Assembly: GCA_028274465.1 (NCBI GenBank)
Contig: CM051455.1
Span: forward strand, 68,283,677 to 68,347,676
DNA length: 64,000 nucleotides
Direction of reading: 5' to 3'
Source of the DNA: Plantago ovata
Lineage: Eukaryota > Streptophyta > Magnoliopsida > Lamiales > Plantaginaceae
The position numbers and the translations under genes are program-made. Of this stretch, positions 21,100 to 33,803 are shown piece by piece (the stretch's first letter is position 1; every line of letters starts with the position of its first letter). Under the pieces are notes generated by a model that was not told the origin of the DNA, searched no databases, and was given only the letters and a program-made list of their open reading frames with translations.

Positions 21100-21562
21100 T
21101 GTAACGACCCGACCAATCCGACCGACGTGGTTACTCCTGGACGGACCCACACACGTCCCTACAGTATGATATTGTCCGCTTTGGGCCTGAGGCCGCACTA
21201 ATTTTCTTTTGAAACCACCAAAAAGGCCTCATACCATGTGAGATTGGTGGTCTAACATATACTCCCTCCGTCCCAAAACAATTGCACCATTTTTCCATTT
21301 TGGGCGTCCCGTTAGAGTTGCACCATTTCATTTCTTTGCCATATTTGGACATTGTTATAATAATTTTATATTCCATCAACACATTTTTGTGGCCACAAAT
21401 CCTCCATAAAGTAAAATCAACACCCACTATCAATATAACTCAATATTTATCTATTCTCCTTATTTTTTGCGCCCAAAAGCAAATGGTGGAACTGCTTTGG
21501 GACGGAGGGAGTATACCCTTTATTCCACTCACTCTTAAGCGATGTGGAATCGGGGCATTAGA
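21100..21562 (-). repeat. TRIM LTR-A, right copy, with MITE inside
   Basis: Starts TGTAACGACCCGACC and ends GGGGCATTAGA, followed by the ACCAT duplication. It contains GATATTGTCCGCTTTGGGCC and AAAAGGCCTCATACCATGTG like the left copy. A 250-bp MITE at 21262-21511 accounts for the extra length. Confidence 0.7.
21262..21511. mobile_element. Stowaway-like MITE, complete
   Basis: CTCCCTCCGTCCCAAA at the left and the inverted TTTGGGACGGAGGGAG at the right, with TA duplicated on both sides. 250 bp, noncoding. Small frames on both strands across it are shadows. Confidence 0.88.
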
Positions 21563-21567
21563 ACCAT

Positions 21568-21836
21568 CATTAATCCTCTTCATTCCATCTTCTTCACTCA
21601 ATTTCACATGAACAAACCCTAACAATTTTGATTTTTGTTCCTGTTACTTTTTCTTCAATAACATGTTTATCATCCCTTCAAATCTTACTTTGTTGGAATT
21701 ATGTATGTATTGGAGCTTTCAAGTGTTAATTATTGATGTGTATTGAGCATATGTTGGAGTTCAATTTCCTGTGTGTATGTGTATGTAAATTCAGTAAATG
21801 AGGGAACTCAAGTGTTATTATTGATGTTTGTTTGTA
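21568..21836. other. CACTA-1 interior, no gene
   Basis: AT-rich interior sequence resuming after the ACCAT duplication; nothing recognised. Confidence 0.35.
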
Positions 21837-22084
21837 CTCTCTCCGTCCCATCGCAGAGCAATTGCACAATTTGCTTTTGGACACAAAAAATAAGAAGAAG
21901 AGTTAAATATTGAGTTATATTGATTGTGTGGCTGCTTTTACTTCATTGGAGATTTGTGGTTACTAAAATGTGTTGATGGGATAAAATAATTACTATAACT
22001 TTGTCCAAATATGATAAAGAAATGAAATGGTGCAACTCTAACGTGTCCAAAATGATAAAATGGTGCAACTATTTTGGGAGGGCG
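21837..22084. mobile_element. Stowaway-like MITE, second complete copy
   Basis: CTCTCTCCGTCCCA at the left and GGGAGGGCG at the right, with TA on both sides. The interior (AATGGTGCAACTCTAACG, GGATAAAATAATTACTA) matches the copy at 21262 in inverted orientation and the fragment at 1309. Confidence 0.8.
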
Positions 22085-22611
22085 TATATTGTTATGTAAA
22101 TGTTTGTAGAATTATCTGGAAAAGTAGAATTGGAATGATATCCACTACTACACCAATTAATTTAATTGGTTAATTGGTGTAGTAGTGCAGCTTCAAGATT
22201 TGCATACAATTTCTTTCATTAATGTTTCTAAACCAGTTTCGCCTATGTGTCTAAGGATGATATGATCAGTTGCAGATTATTACTTGTTAGCACCTCATTT
22301 TTCTTTTCTTTTTTTTCTTTTTTTTTTTTGTTATTTTGTTAGAATTTCAATTCCCTCAGGCCTCACTCTTTCCACTGGTTTCTTGTCATGCATAAGTCAT
22401 ATTTTTTCACTCAAACCCATGTAACTTTCCAAGATTACCAGCAACATGATCTAACAAAAGGAATCATTTTGGAACCTCATTTTTCTATTTTCTTTACCTT
22501 TTCCATTATTTTGTCATAATTAATGTTACTTTAGTTCAACTAGTTTCTTGTCATGTATAAGTCATATTTTGTCACACAAATTCATGTAAATGTCTAACTT
22601 CAAGTTATACA
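22085..22611. other. AT-rich, no gene
   Basis: Contains a short inverted repeat CCAATTAA..TTAATTGG (22152-22180) and a poly-T stretch near 22310. A diverged repeated segment (CATTTTTCTTTTC / TTTCTTGTCATG) occurs near 22285-22400 and 22475-22570. No gene is seen. Confidence 0.35.
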
Positions 22612-23257
22612 CACTACTAGAAAACTACATATAATGTGATGTGAGTGTCAAATGCAGTCACATATACTAAAATGTAGTCACATTATACCTTTTATGTGAC
22701 AGTCATCGGACACAAAATGGTGTCACCATAGTCCTTGTAACAAAAGAAGTATTCAGTGAGAGGTAGTCACATTATAAATAATGCTACAGCAAAAAGGTGA
22801 CTGGTTACTGTCGCATAAACAAAAGTGTATAGTCAAACCACTCGTGTATATGCAGATTAAAAGAAAATATATACACATGTATTTCTTCAAAGGTGACAAC
22901 CAGGTATCACAAAAGAAATAATACAACAATATTAAGAAAAGGTTTAATACTCACGTATTTGAGTTATTTGTGACGGGTGGCCCTCACATTACATAATCCT
23001 ACTACGTATTTTTCTCTTTACCCCTTTATTATTTGTGACAATTTTCTCTCACATTATGTAGAATAAGGAATAAATAAAATATTTCTTTATTAATTAATTG
23101 TGACAGATGAATGCAACATTAGGTGCTAATTACAATTAAGAACTCACTCTTAATCTTATGACTATGAGTAGTACAACGAGATTAAGCAGAGAACCGTTTT
23201 GGAGTCTCTGTTTTCTGCATCAAAGAAAATTCACATTTTTCAATGTGAAATATTATC
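22612..23257. mobile_element. CACTA-like left end with GTCACA repeats, no partner seen
   Basis: CACTACTAGAAAACTAC followed by many TGTGAC / GTCACA motifs up to about 23120 looks like the terminal and subterminal region of a CACTA-type element. No inverted TTTTCTAGTAGTG end was found. It is cut by the LTR retrotransposon at 23263. Confidence 0.45.
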
Positions 23258-23262
23258 ATTAA

Positions 23263-23458
23263 TGTTATGGATAATTATTGGAATGTAACAAGAGTTTACT
23301 GATCTCTCTAGTTTGTTAGTTTGTTACGTGTATTTCTCTGGTTTGTTAATCTCCAGATAGACTTTAGAGATACTTTCCTACTTGTATATATACACTCTCA
23401 TGTACTTCCATATCGATTAACAAGAATAATACATTCTTTTCCCCATTATTATTCAACA
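23263..23458 (+). repeat. 5' LTR of the 23263-32648 element
   Basis: TG..CA ends, 196 bp, one mismatch to the 3' copy. Contains TATATATACACTC as a likely TATA region and AAGAATAATACATTC before the end. Confidence 0.88.
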
Positions 23459-23474
23459 CGTTATCAGCACGACT
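23459..23474 (+). other. Primer-binding site candidate
   Basis: CGTTATCAGCACGACT directly follows the LTR. ACACGTTATCAGCACG is a common start of the internal region in one group of plant copia elements. Confidence 0.5.
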
Positions 23475-26400
23475 CACCTAATTATGAGCGTCTTACCTAC
23501 CTTCTCCACGTTACCTTGCCGGAAAAATCCATACGCACATCATATCATCCTGATAAATCCCGAGCCTTCTACCTTCTCCGTGATTATCATATTCCTACCA
23601 TATTAACTTTCGTTAACGATTCCATGCATAAAGCCAATAATATTAATACCATATACTACCTTCACTATTAGATTTAATTTATTACTGTTATTGTGACCAA
23701 CTAAAGATTATTGTTTTCCTTGTAGATTGTTGTTATATATGCAAGTTGATCAATGATTAATGAGTCAACTCACACGAACGGCTGATCATCACCAATTCAC
23801 CATCACAACCCATAAAAACCAACTTTGTTATTCTTATTATTTTCACTGTTATCAGTACTACTATATATTATCATTATTATACCCAACCACATTAGCTTCT
23901 TATTTGGCCATGGAAATATGCTTCGATATGAATTCGAAGTTGATGATATTGTTGATTCCTTGACTAATATTCATTGTTTGATGCATGTGTAGTATGTTAC
24001 ATTCAAACGGGATGGTGATCTTCGCGATGAATTGATGGACTCAATTCCAACCAACCAGAGGCACGCAGATTATATACAGGTTATAGATATAGTTACCAGC
24101 GCTAATAAATTTCGTTTACTAGCTAGTAGCTGTATGGCCTATGTTTGTATCTCTTCCGAGGATGGATGCAAAGTGTTTGAGGAGATCCTGGACATGTGAT
24201 TCAACGGAGGCTGATTAATGCCCTGATTTATAGTCCCATATACATCACCACCGAAGCAATGAGAGAGATCATTCACAGATGAGTTTTATCAAAGAATAAG
24301 TTATATTACTCTATTATTTTTTCATGTTTGAGGTTATATCTTTCCGACATCGCTAATTTTTTTACCTTTTACTTGCTCAAGTTGTTGCTTATGCAATTGT
24401 TGATTTCTATGATGGCATGCATGTTTGATGAATTGTTTGTATAATTCTTGATATCAAAGATGGTATGAAATATTAAGTGTGTAATTGAATTATGTGTATA
24501 TGCATGTACAGTACAAAACAACTCATTAAGTATGAAAGAGCTAGAGACAATTTTGTTGCAGAACTATGACAGTAATTTAAGTTGCTTAATTTTTACTTTC
24601 TTTTAGAATTACATGATAAAATTATAATTTATCGGCTTTGCTCGATGTATAGTATGACATTTTGTAAATATATGGTACAATGTTATGTTGACAATGTGAG
24701 TTGCACCATGTAGAAAAGTGTTTGCTAGATGATATTAAACTGATGATTAGTGGTCCAATTCTTACGAATGAGTCAGATCATCCATGGATAAGTTACATCA
24801 GATGCCAGATACAAAGGTACACTATTAGCATTTTTATAAATTTGATCCATTTTTTTAAATGATATATCAAAGAAATATAGCACCTGAAGTTGCTATGGCA
24901 TACAGATATGAAAAAGATATCATATGGATACAAATCATGTTTCTCCAATCCCTGATGTAATTGGATATATAAACAATAAAGGGGTTTGCAAGATATATTG
25001 ATCATACTTTACAAATTTTGTCCATTTATTAAAATGAGACATCAAATAAATATAGCACTTGAAAGTTGCTAGGTATATTGATGTCACCAAAGATTTGTAT
25101 CTCTGGAGCTAATAGCCCAATGTTTGCCAGCTTATGCCAAGTTGATTCGATTAATCATATTCTCAAAGTGGTTGAAAATATCTTATGTATGATTGAGGCT
25201 TGTGATCATTGAAAAGGGCCTAGAACACTAACATCCATGATTGATTAGTCTGCTAATATGTATCTCATGTACATCAATGATTTTGTATGTACCTTATGTA
25301 CATCAACGATTATTTATTTTTTTAAATCAAGGTATCTGAATTGATACTTAGAGTTCATGCCAGTAGCCATGACTATCATATCTCAAAAAGTAATTAAATA
25401 TTGGCTCTACACATCACTAGATGTATATTATAAAAGCATGAACTATGATATCATGCAAAACATGGATAAATCTCGCCAACCGGAAGTTGTTTTCAATATG
25501 AGATATGAAAATATTTGTAAGCCCCTGAAAGTTAAGTATCTTATTATCAAGAGGGCAAATAATATAATTGATTGCATCACTCAATGGGATAAAGCTAAAG
25601 TTATCTAGCTCCATTGCCTCATGGAATGTGAATTTTTAAGCTAATATCCATTTCCTAATGAAATGTGAATATTTTGAGCTATGTTTATTCCCTCATGGAA
25701 TGTGAATATTTTGAGATATAAAAAATATATTCATTCCCTCAAGTGAATGTGAAAATTTTAAGCTATATCATATATTCATTCCCTGAAGTGAATGTGTGAA
25801 ACTATCTCCATTTCCATAAATGAGTGTGAGTACTTGATCATTATACATATGTTGGTTATTAATTATGTTACCTATGAATATCATTGATCAAGGACATTGT
25901 AAAAAAAAAAAAAAAATGATCATATGTATAAGATAACAAATGATATTCTTAACATTGTTACTTGGACCATGTTACCTCATGCATTTGAGAACCAACATTC
26001 TATTCAAGAAATGTGTAAATTATAATTCCATGGAAGTAAGCACCGTGAAGAGCACAAGAAGTTATTTCAAAGAAATTTGTGCTAATTCTAACAAGAGCAC
26101 ACACTTCATCATGAAGTTCGAGATTACTAGTCTTGCCAATATAAAGTTGACAATGATTATCATTGTTCACATCATTCTGTCCTGATTCAATTATTAACGT
26201 TTGTTATATTTCACCAACAAGAAGTTGGTATGAGATGAACAAATAACAAAGTTCATATGATGTGACACGCATGGCCATCTGTGCACGAAATTACCTTTTT
26301 ATAAGGAACCTGAAGTTTTTCTTATATGGAAAATAGTTATGTGCTGAAAGCTTTCTCATGTCGTAGTTAAATTATATTTATGGCAAGACATGACGTTGAG

Positions 26401-27162
26401 ATTAAGCATGTTAATGGAGATTTTGAATAATGAGCAATGTTGCACCCTTAAAATGATGTGGCTAGAAGTCCACTATATAATTGATATACTGCAACTGAGT
26501 TTATTGTTCAAATTAGTGATCTCTCCTATGGGACAAATTTAATTTTCAGCACACAAAAAACCAACTGCTAGAGTTATACACTCCCATGGTTGTATATTTT
26601 TCTCATCAAAAACAAAACTCATACACAAAGCCTATTTAAACAAAAGTATGAGTATATAAGTATCTAATTAAGCTGGGCATGATCGTTTATATTATGTGCC
26701 CCCAATAATGCTAATTCTATGAATTAGTTTTTCCCAGCTTAGGGGAGGAAGTACATGATAAGCTGATAAAAACAAATTTATAGAGTGAATTGATCCCTAT
26801 ATATATATCTGAGAGTTCAAACTTGAACTAAAAACAGAATGCAATTTCAGCCTCATGTTACTAGCTATTTCAATATTTCAAACATGAAATTATATAATTT
26901 GAATGTGGACAACTATGGCCCTATTTGTGGCATACCGAGCTACATATCAGTTATATATATGACATGTGTTGAGAATTGAATATCTTGTCGATTGTGATTC
27001 ATGCACCGGAAGTGCAACATTTATATGTGGTTCCATCATTACAAAAATAATGGCAAGAAATGCAGTTGGTACTCTCTAGAGTAAAATAGGCATATACAAG
27101 CGATGCCCATATATTGAGATATCTGAAATAATAATAGATGGCCTATAGACATGGAAATGGTA
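23475..27162 (+). other. Noncoding interior of the LTR element, left part
   Basis: AT-rich, with stop codons in all frames at short intervals. Short frames at 23760, 25357 and 25940 have no recognisable domain. A diverged duplication pairs 24835-24900 with 25008-25080 (TATAGCAC..GAA.GTTGCTA). I see no gene. Confidence 0.5.
25606..25835 (+). repeat. Tandem degenerate repeats of about 55 bp
   Basis: Four to five units of the form TTCCCTCATGGAATGTGAATATTTTGAGCTAT, with variants CCTAATGAAATG and CCCTCAAGTGAATG. They lie inside the LTR element and are probably noncoding. Confidence 0.65.
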
Positions 27163-27585
27163 CCTGCATACTATGTTTGAGATCTCGTCTCGGAGTCCAT
27201 CTCGGACGACCTCCTGAGAAGGGTCAACACGGGTCAACCCGGGTCATCTCGGACATTTGTCTCGGAGTTGTCTCGGAATAGATAAAATTATAAAAAATAC
27301 GTAAAATTATATATAACAAATACTATACATATTTATCAACAAATGACATAGAAAATTCAAACATAAATATCATATAAACTCATAGAAACCAAAATAAAGT
27401 CATAGACTCATAGTAGCATATCATTAGAACATTACAATGATCCAAATCAAGCAAAGAAATTCAGACTTCAAACATTACAATGATTCAAATCAAACAAACA
27501 AGTTCAAGGTTCAAATATAACAATGATCCAAACAAACAAGTTCAAGGTTCAAACAAGTACAATCACAACTCCAAACATTATTCTC

Positions 27586-30133
27586 TTATAGATCAGCTCC
27601 CCAATTACAATCATCTGCCCAAGTAGGATGACTGCCTTCTGGCGTAGCACCAACATCATCATCAAGCAGGTCAAGTTCAATGTTATCATCGTTAGCATTA
27701 CCTACAAAGTACAAACATAATAATGATAAACGAAAAGGTAGAAGAAACACAAACCATCAAAAGAAACAATGATAATAGACATATAAACTATGAATGAAAT
27801 AATTATCACCTTGATTAGGTTGTGTACCACCAGCAACTCCATTCTCAAGAGCCTCAATTTCATCATATTCAAGCTCACCATTTGGTTCTTCATCAATTAC
27901 CCAGAAATCAACCTTATCAACACATTCATAGTCAATGGGATCATATGACATGTCTTTACCACTACAAGACAATATAAAATAACACAAGTCATGTATACAT
28001 TCAAACCTCAACAAAGACATTAAATTCATTTAAACAAAGACAAATGTAGTGAAAGCGTAAAGTACCGGTTTTTCAAGCGCAGATTGTAATGAACAAAGAC
28101 AAGGTCATTAAGTCTTTGATGCTCCAACCTGTTTCTTCTCTTAGTATGAATACGCTCAAACACACTCCAATTACGTTCACAACCTGAAGACGATGATGTC
28201 TGACTCAATAGTCTGATTGCAAGCTTCCTTAAATTAGGTGCACCTTGGCCAAATAGTCTCCACCATTCATCTATAAGCAAAAATATAAGTAATTTAAAAC
28301 AGAAACAAAATTAGCAAAAATATAAGTAATTGAAAACAGAAACAACCAAAAAACAGAAACACATAAAAGGAAAAGTAAAAGAATGCATACCTGGAAATGT
28401 ATCCTTGATTGACTTTCTTGCAAGTGGCTTTGCAAACTTACCTCTTGCATCACGAAACATAGAAATCTCATTTGTAATGCCTTCAGTGTCTCCATGAAGA
28501 TCTTGAATAAGATCAATGAAACCATCATAAGCTTCTTCGGGCATTGGATGCTCTGTATCATACTGAAATCTTGGGTTTAACCAATATGCAGCCGCATGCA
28601 AATTCTTCCGCAACATACTATCCCACCTTTGATCAATGATATCAGTAAATCTCTTGTATTTAGTCTCATTGTTCATGAATATTTCCTTTACCCCTCTAAT
28701 TGATCTTGTCAACCCCTCATAGACATAACCCAAAGAAGGACTTGAGTCCGTGTCACATATACGCAACAACCTCATCAGTGGCTCCATTACTTTCACAATG
28801 ACTCGGCAATTATTCCAAAATTTACTGTCGTGTACTATCTCTTTCACTCGCCTACCCTTTGGAATCTTCAAGTACTTCTGAAAATCAGGATGTATGACCA
28901 AGACCTCCAAGTGATGCTTATGATCATACAGACTCTTCAATGCAATGAAGTTGGTACCAAATCTAGTAGCTCCCGGAGTAATAATCTCAGTCCATCCTTC
29001 TTGTTGCCGTAACCAACCACGTGTCCACTTGGTGTTATAAACAAACACACTGATCCTAGAAGCCATCTTGATACAATTCTTAACCACATCAAGTTTCCCA
29101 ACATCCTGTAACATCAAATTGATACAATGGGCAGAGCATGGAGACCAATAAATTGTGGGATACTTTTCATGCAATTTTGTTCCAGCCAATTTGTAATTCG
29201 CTGCATTGTCAGTAACCAAGTGAACTACATTTTCCTTACCAACCATTTCAACAATTCTTGAAAACAGATTACACAATGCTTCACCAGTTGCAGAGATATC
29301 AGAAATATCACAAGACTCAATAAATGATATGCCCTTAGAGCTATACACCAAGAAGTTGATCAATGATCTACCTCTATTGTCTGTCCATCCATCGCCCATT
29401 ATAGTACACCCCTCCTCAACCCATCTAGAACGAAGAGACTCGATAGTTAAAGAAATCTGCGTTTTAGCTTCTTTAAGTAAAGGGAATCTTAAAGCATAAT
29501 AAGTTGGACCATAGTATCCATTTCCCATAGTTGAAACCTTTTGCATTGCTGCCTTAAAATATTGAGAATTAACAGCATTGAGGGGAATACAAGCATCATA
29601 AAACCACAAAGCAAGAGCCATATCTGCATCTTTTTTCCTATCTTTGTTTTGCCAATTTTGATGCTAGTTTGGGTAGTATCTATGCCTGAGTTACCTATCA
29701 TATAGGTCTGAATATTTTTCGCTTTCTTCACCCTAGACCCATCTCCTTCTCCTTCGTATTCTAATTCTTCATCAACACTTTCAAGTGCATTATTCAGTTC
29801 ACGTTTACCCTTTTTGACATTATCCCTATCACTTATAACACCATTCATTTCATCAATAATATCTTTAGTAACACTCTTACAGCCAGCAACCTCACCTGGA
29901 ATGCGTGCTAGATGTTGTTTGACTCTAGTAATCCCTCCACCCTTGAACACTTTATCACAGAGAAGGCACTGCAAAATCGGCTTATTGCTAGCTGTTTTTC
30001 CAATTTCTTTACAGTGCCTCCAGGCAGGATCAGCTTTCAAACGGTAACTACTAGCAACACTAGCAGTTGAGGATGGTTGAGATGGCTGCGATGGTTGCGA
30101 TGGCTGGGATGGCTGCGTATTAGAGTTCTCCAT
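27586..30133 (-). CDS. hAT transposase (BED finger, DUF659, hAT dimerisation domain)
   Basis: ATG at 30133 (MENSNTQPSQ) to TAA at 27586. Exons by splice signals: 30133-28391, 28270-28066, 27961-27810 and 27701-27586; the last three junctions all restore the frame. Order of domains: Gln/Ser/Pro start; BED-type zinc finger (CLLC, later HLARIPGEVAGC); a DUF659-like core with GDGWTDNRG, LVTDNAANY and CSAHCINL holding the likely catalytic aspartates; then the C-terminal dimerisation block RLLSQTSSSSGCERNWSVFE with the likely catalytic Glu; then an acidic tail. One fault: the frame shifts by one base in an A-run near 29655-29659, just before KKDADMALALWFYD. Everything else stays open. The fault could be real or a sequencing homopolymer error. 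Confidence 0.88.
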
Positions 30134-30882
30134 ATCTGGCCATATTAATTTAAATTTAATTAATTAACAAGCTCAGTAAATACTAAATTGACATAACAGA
30201 ACAGAGCTTACTGAAGAACAGAGCTAACAAATTTAAACTGAAGAACAGAGCAACATCAAAATCAACCTTATGGCACTTCAAAATTGAGTTTTAATTCAAA
30301 CGAGAAACAAGAAGAACATCGCTAACTGAAGCAAAGCAACAACACAATCTCGTTTCAATTTTCAATTCAAACATATCCACATATTACTAGAATAAGATCG
30401 AGCAGTCGAAAAGTGAAAAACGAACAGAGCAATGGCGAAGAAGAAGAGAAGTAGACACATCACAACAAGAGAAGTAGAGAACAAACATACCTGAAGATGA
30501 AGCAGAGCAAGGGACGAAGAAGAAGATATGAAGCTCCAAGTCAAAAACCCATGGAGATCGATCAATCAGAAAGAAAAAACGGCCGAACTGCCGAAGAGAG
30601 AGAGAGACAACGGAAGAAGATTAGAAAAGGGAAAATAGCGGCTGTTGGTAGTACTGCTAGGTTTCTTTCCTTTTTAGCTGATTCTTCTAAGTTTTCTCCT
30701 AATTTTTTTTTAATTAAAAACCCGGGTCAACCCGGGTTGACCCGGGTGAACCGGTCAAAAACTCGGAAAAATCCCGGGTTCCGAGATTTTTCCGAGTTTT
30801 CAGTGATTCGCCCCGTAGAGGCCTCCGAGAGGCGGTTGAACCGGGTCAACCCCGGGTTGACCCGGTGAGATCTCGAACATAG
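30134..30882 (-). promoter_or_regulatory. hAT transposase upstream region and subterminal repeats
   Basis: Leader and promoter of the transposase, ending in the right subterminal repeats (30715-30882: GGGTCAACCCGGGTTGACCC and similar palindromes). Short frames at 30362-30868 are shadows of this repeat-rich end. Confidence 0.5.
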
Positions 30883-30890
30883 CCTGCATA

Positions 30891-32452
<1,562 letters not shown>

Positions 32453-32648
32453 TGTTATGGATAATTATTGGAATGTAACAAGAGTTTACTGATCTCTCTA
32501 GTTTGTTAGTTTGTTACGTGTATTTCTCTGGTTTGTTAATCTCCAGATAGACTTTAGAGATACTTTCCTACTTGTATATATACACTCTCATGTACTTCCA
32601 TATGGATTAACAAGAATAATACATTCTTTTCCCCATTATTATTCAACA
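32453..32648 (+). repeat. 3' LTR of the 23263-32648 element
   Basis: 196 bp, one mismatch to the 5' copy, followed by ATTAA. Confidence 0.88.
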
Positions 32649-32709
32649 ATTAATTCATTATTATGCAGTACTCTTTCTCATCAAATCAATTATTTCTTTC
32701 ATTCAGATA

Positions 32710-32965
32710 CTCCCTCGTCCCACTCTAAATTACCCAGTTTGATTTTTTTCGGTCAACAGTGTTCAACTTTGACTCCCGATTACTCTTAAACTATAATGAT
32801 AAAGTATTTGACGAAATCATATTATAAAAATATAGAACTTAAATTTTCATAATATAATTCTATTAAATATTTTATCATTATAGTTAAAGATTAATCGGGA
32901 GTCAAAGTTGAAAACTGTTGACCGATAAAAGTCGAACTGGGTAATTTCTACCGGGACAGAGGGAG
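32710..32965. mobile_element. Foldback Stowaway-like MITE
   Basis: CTCCCTCGTCCC at the left and GGGACAGAGGGAG at the right, with TA on both sides. The whole element is close to an inverted repeat: TTCAACTTTGACTCCCGATTA in the left half pairs with TAATCGGGAGTCAAAGTTGAA in the right, and ATAATGATAAAGTATTT with AAATATTTTATCATTAT. 256 bp, noncoding. Confidence 0.9.
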
Positions 32966-33048
32966 TATACAGAAGCATTACACAATAACAAAAACTCAAA
33001 AGCGAGATTACAAGTCACTACAAGGACACAATGGCATCACTTGTACAA

Positions 33049-33124
33049 GTTTTAACGAGGAAAATGACATGGACGATAGTCTTGGCACCCGCAGGGTGTT
33101 TCGTGCCGTTTTCCTCATTAAAAC
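33049..33124. repeat. Nested inverted repeat (hairpin)
   Basis: Outer arms GTTTTAACGAGGAAAA (33049-33064) and TTTTCCTCATTAAAAC (33109-33124) differ at one position. Inner arms GGCACCC / GGGTG..GTGCC close a small loop. The arms are asymmetrically spaced, so it is a poor fit to a microRNA precursor. Function unknown. Confidence 0.6.
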
Positions 33125-33207
33125 ACTTGGACACATCACATATAATACTTAAAGATAAACTTATGCATGAAACCTCTGTCCGTTTAACTTTTTTTTCTCA
33201 GAATTAA

Positions 33208-33453
33208 TCATTGTCCTCTTCCATGATGTATTTTAGTATACGCTTCATATTTGTGTAAGTATTTTGTAGCAGACTCCGTTTTATTTTTCAAATTTTGCAG
33301 ATCACGTCTAGACCTGCGAAGCCTAAGTTCATCTGCCACACCTTTAGCAGTTACCCTAGAGGGTGATGCAGCGTGCGTGGACAGGCAAAGAAGAACGATA
33401 ATCAAAACTTCATTGATTCCGCAGAATACTAAAGAATTGACGAATTTTATCAA
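33208..33453 (-). CDS. Possible small secreted-type peptide, 81 aa
   Basis: The frame opens MIKFVNSLVFCG and contains a hydrophobic run (EVLIIVLLCLSTHAAS, residues 15-30) that looks like a signal peptide with cleavage after THAA, then a charged, Arg/Lys-rich tail ending HHGRGQ. Small plant signalling-peptide precursors look like this, but I recognise no peptide family. It lies among transposon remnants inside CACTA-1 without a visible TATA box, so it may be a captured gene fragment or chance. Confidence 0.25.
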   Translation of the reverse strand: MIKFVNSLVFCGINEVLIIVLLCLSTHAASPSRVTAKGVADELRLRRSRRDLQNLKNKTESATKYLHKYEAYTKIHHGRGQ

Positions 33454-33479
33454 AGTTCGTTGATTCTACCTAAAAATAT

Positions 33480-33803
33480 CAAAAATTGACAGATTTGTGA
33501 GAAAAACACAATTTTTTATTCAATAAAAAACATAACTTCCTGAAAACAATGACTGACAATGTATTTAAATACTAGAAACCTAACTTGTTGGAAAATAAAA
33601 AGAAATCAAATATTAAATTAAGTCTAATACTAAAATCAAACTTGCTAGAAATAAAAGAAACCCAAAATATTAAAACTTCTAATCCATACTCCATCATTCT
33701 CTCCCACTTAAAAAAAACTCGTCCTCGAGTTTTGTAGACAAGGAAGATCAAAATCCGACAAAGCACAGCCCGATGATGACAAATCAAGTACTAGGAAAAT
33801 CAA
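33480..33803. other. Retroelement-like noncoding stretch
   Basis: Contains TTAAAAAAAACTCGTCCTCGAG, a phrase common in Ty3/gypsy-type noncoding segments, next to the two minus-strand frames. No gene is seen. Confidence 0.35.

Larger units (their letters stand above)
3944..21562 (-). mobile_element. Composite TRIM with Cassandra LTR in the middle
   Basis: ACCAT at 3939-3943 and again at 21563-21567 bracket an element ordered LTR-A (3944-4155), internal 1 (4156-4283), Cassandra LTR (4284-4578), internal 2 (4579-4689, resuming 21096-21099), LTR-A (21100-21562). Both internal pieces end in a GGTATCAGA primer-binding site on the minus strand, so both units point left. Ordinary TRIMs have two identical LTRs; here two families alternate. 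Sirevirus-1 later split internal 2, and a MITE entered the right LTR-A. The right LTR ends TTAGA where TTACA is expected. Confidence 0.68.
27171..30882 (-). mobile_element. hAT transposon, near-complete (3,712 bp)
   Basis: Terminal repeats CTATGTTTGAGATCTC and, inverted from the right, CTATGTTCGAGATCTC. The exact 8-bp duplication CCTGCATA flanks it (27163-27170, 30883-30890). Subterminal regions are rich in CGGGTCAACCCGGG-type repeats and CTCGGA motifs. It encodes a four-exon transposase on the minus strand. It lies within the young LTR element, so it moved recently. Confidence 0.93.

Noticed and set aside
33049..33124. MicroRNA precursor
   Set aside because: The arms are short and the internal spacing is strongly asymmetric (about 20 nt on one side, 1 on the other), unlike a plant pre-miRNA.
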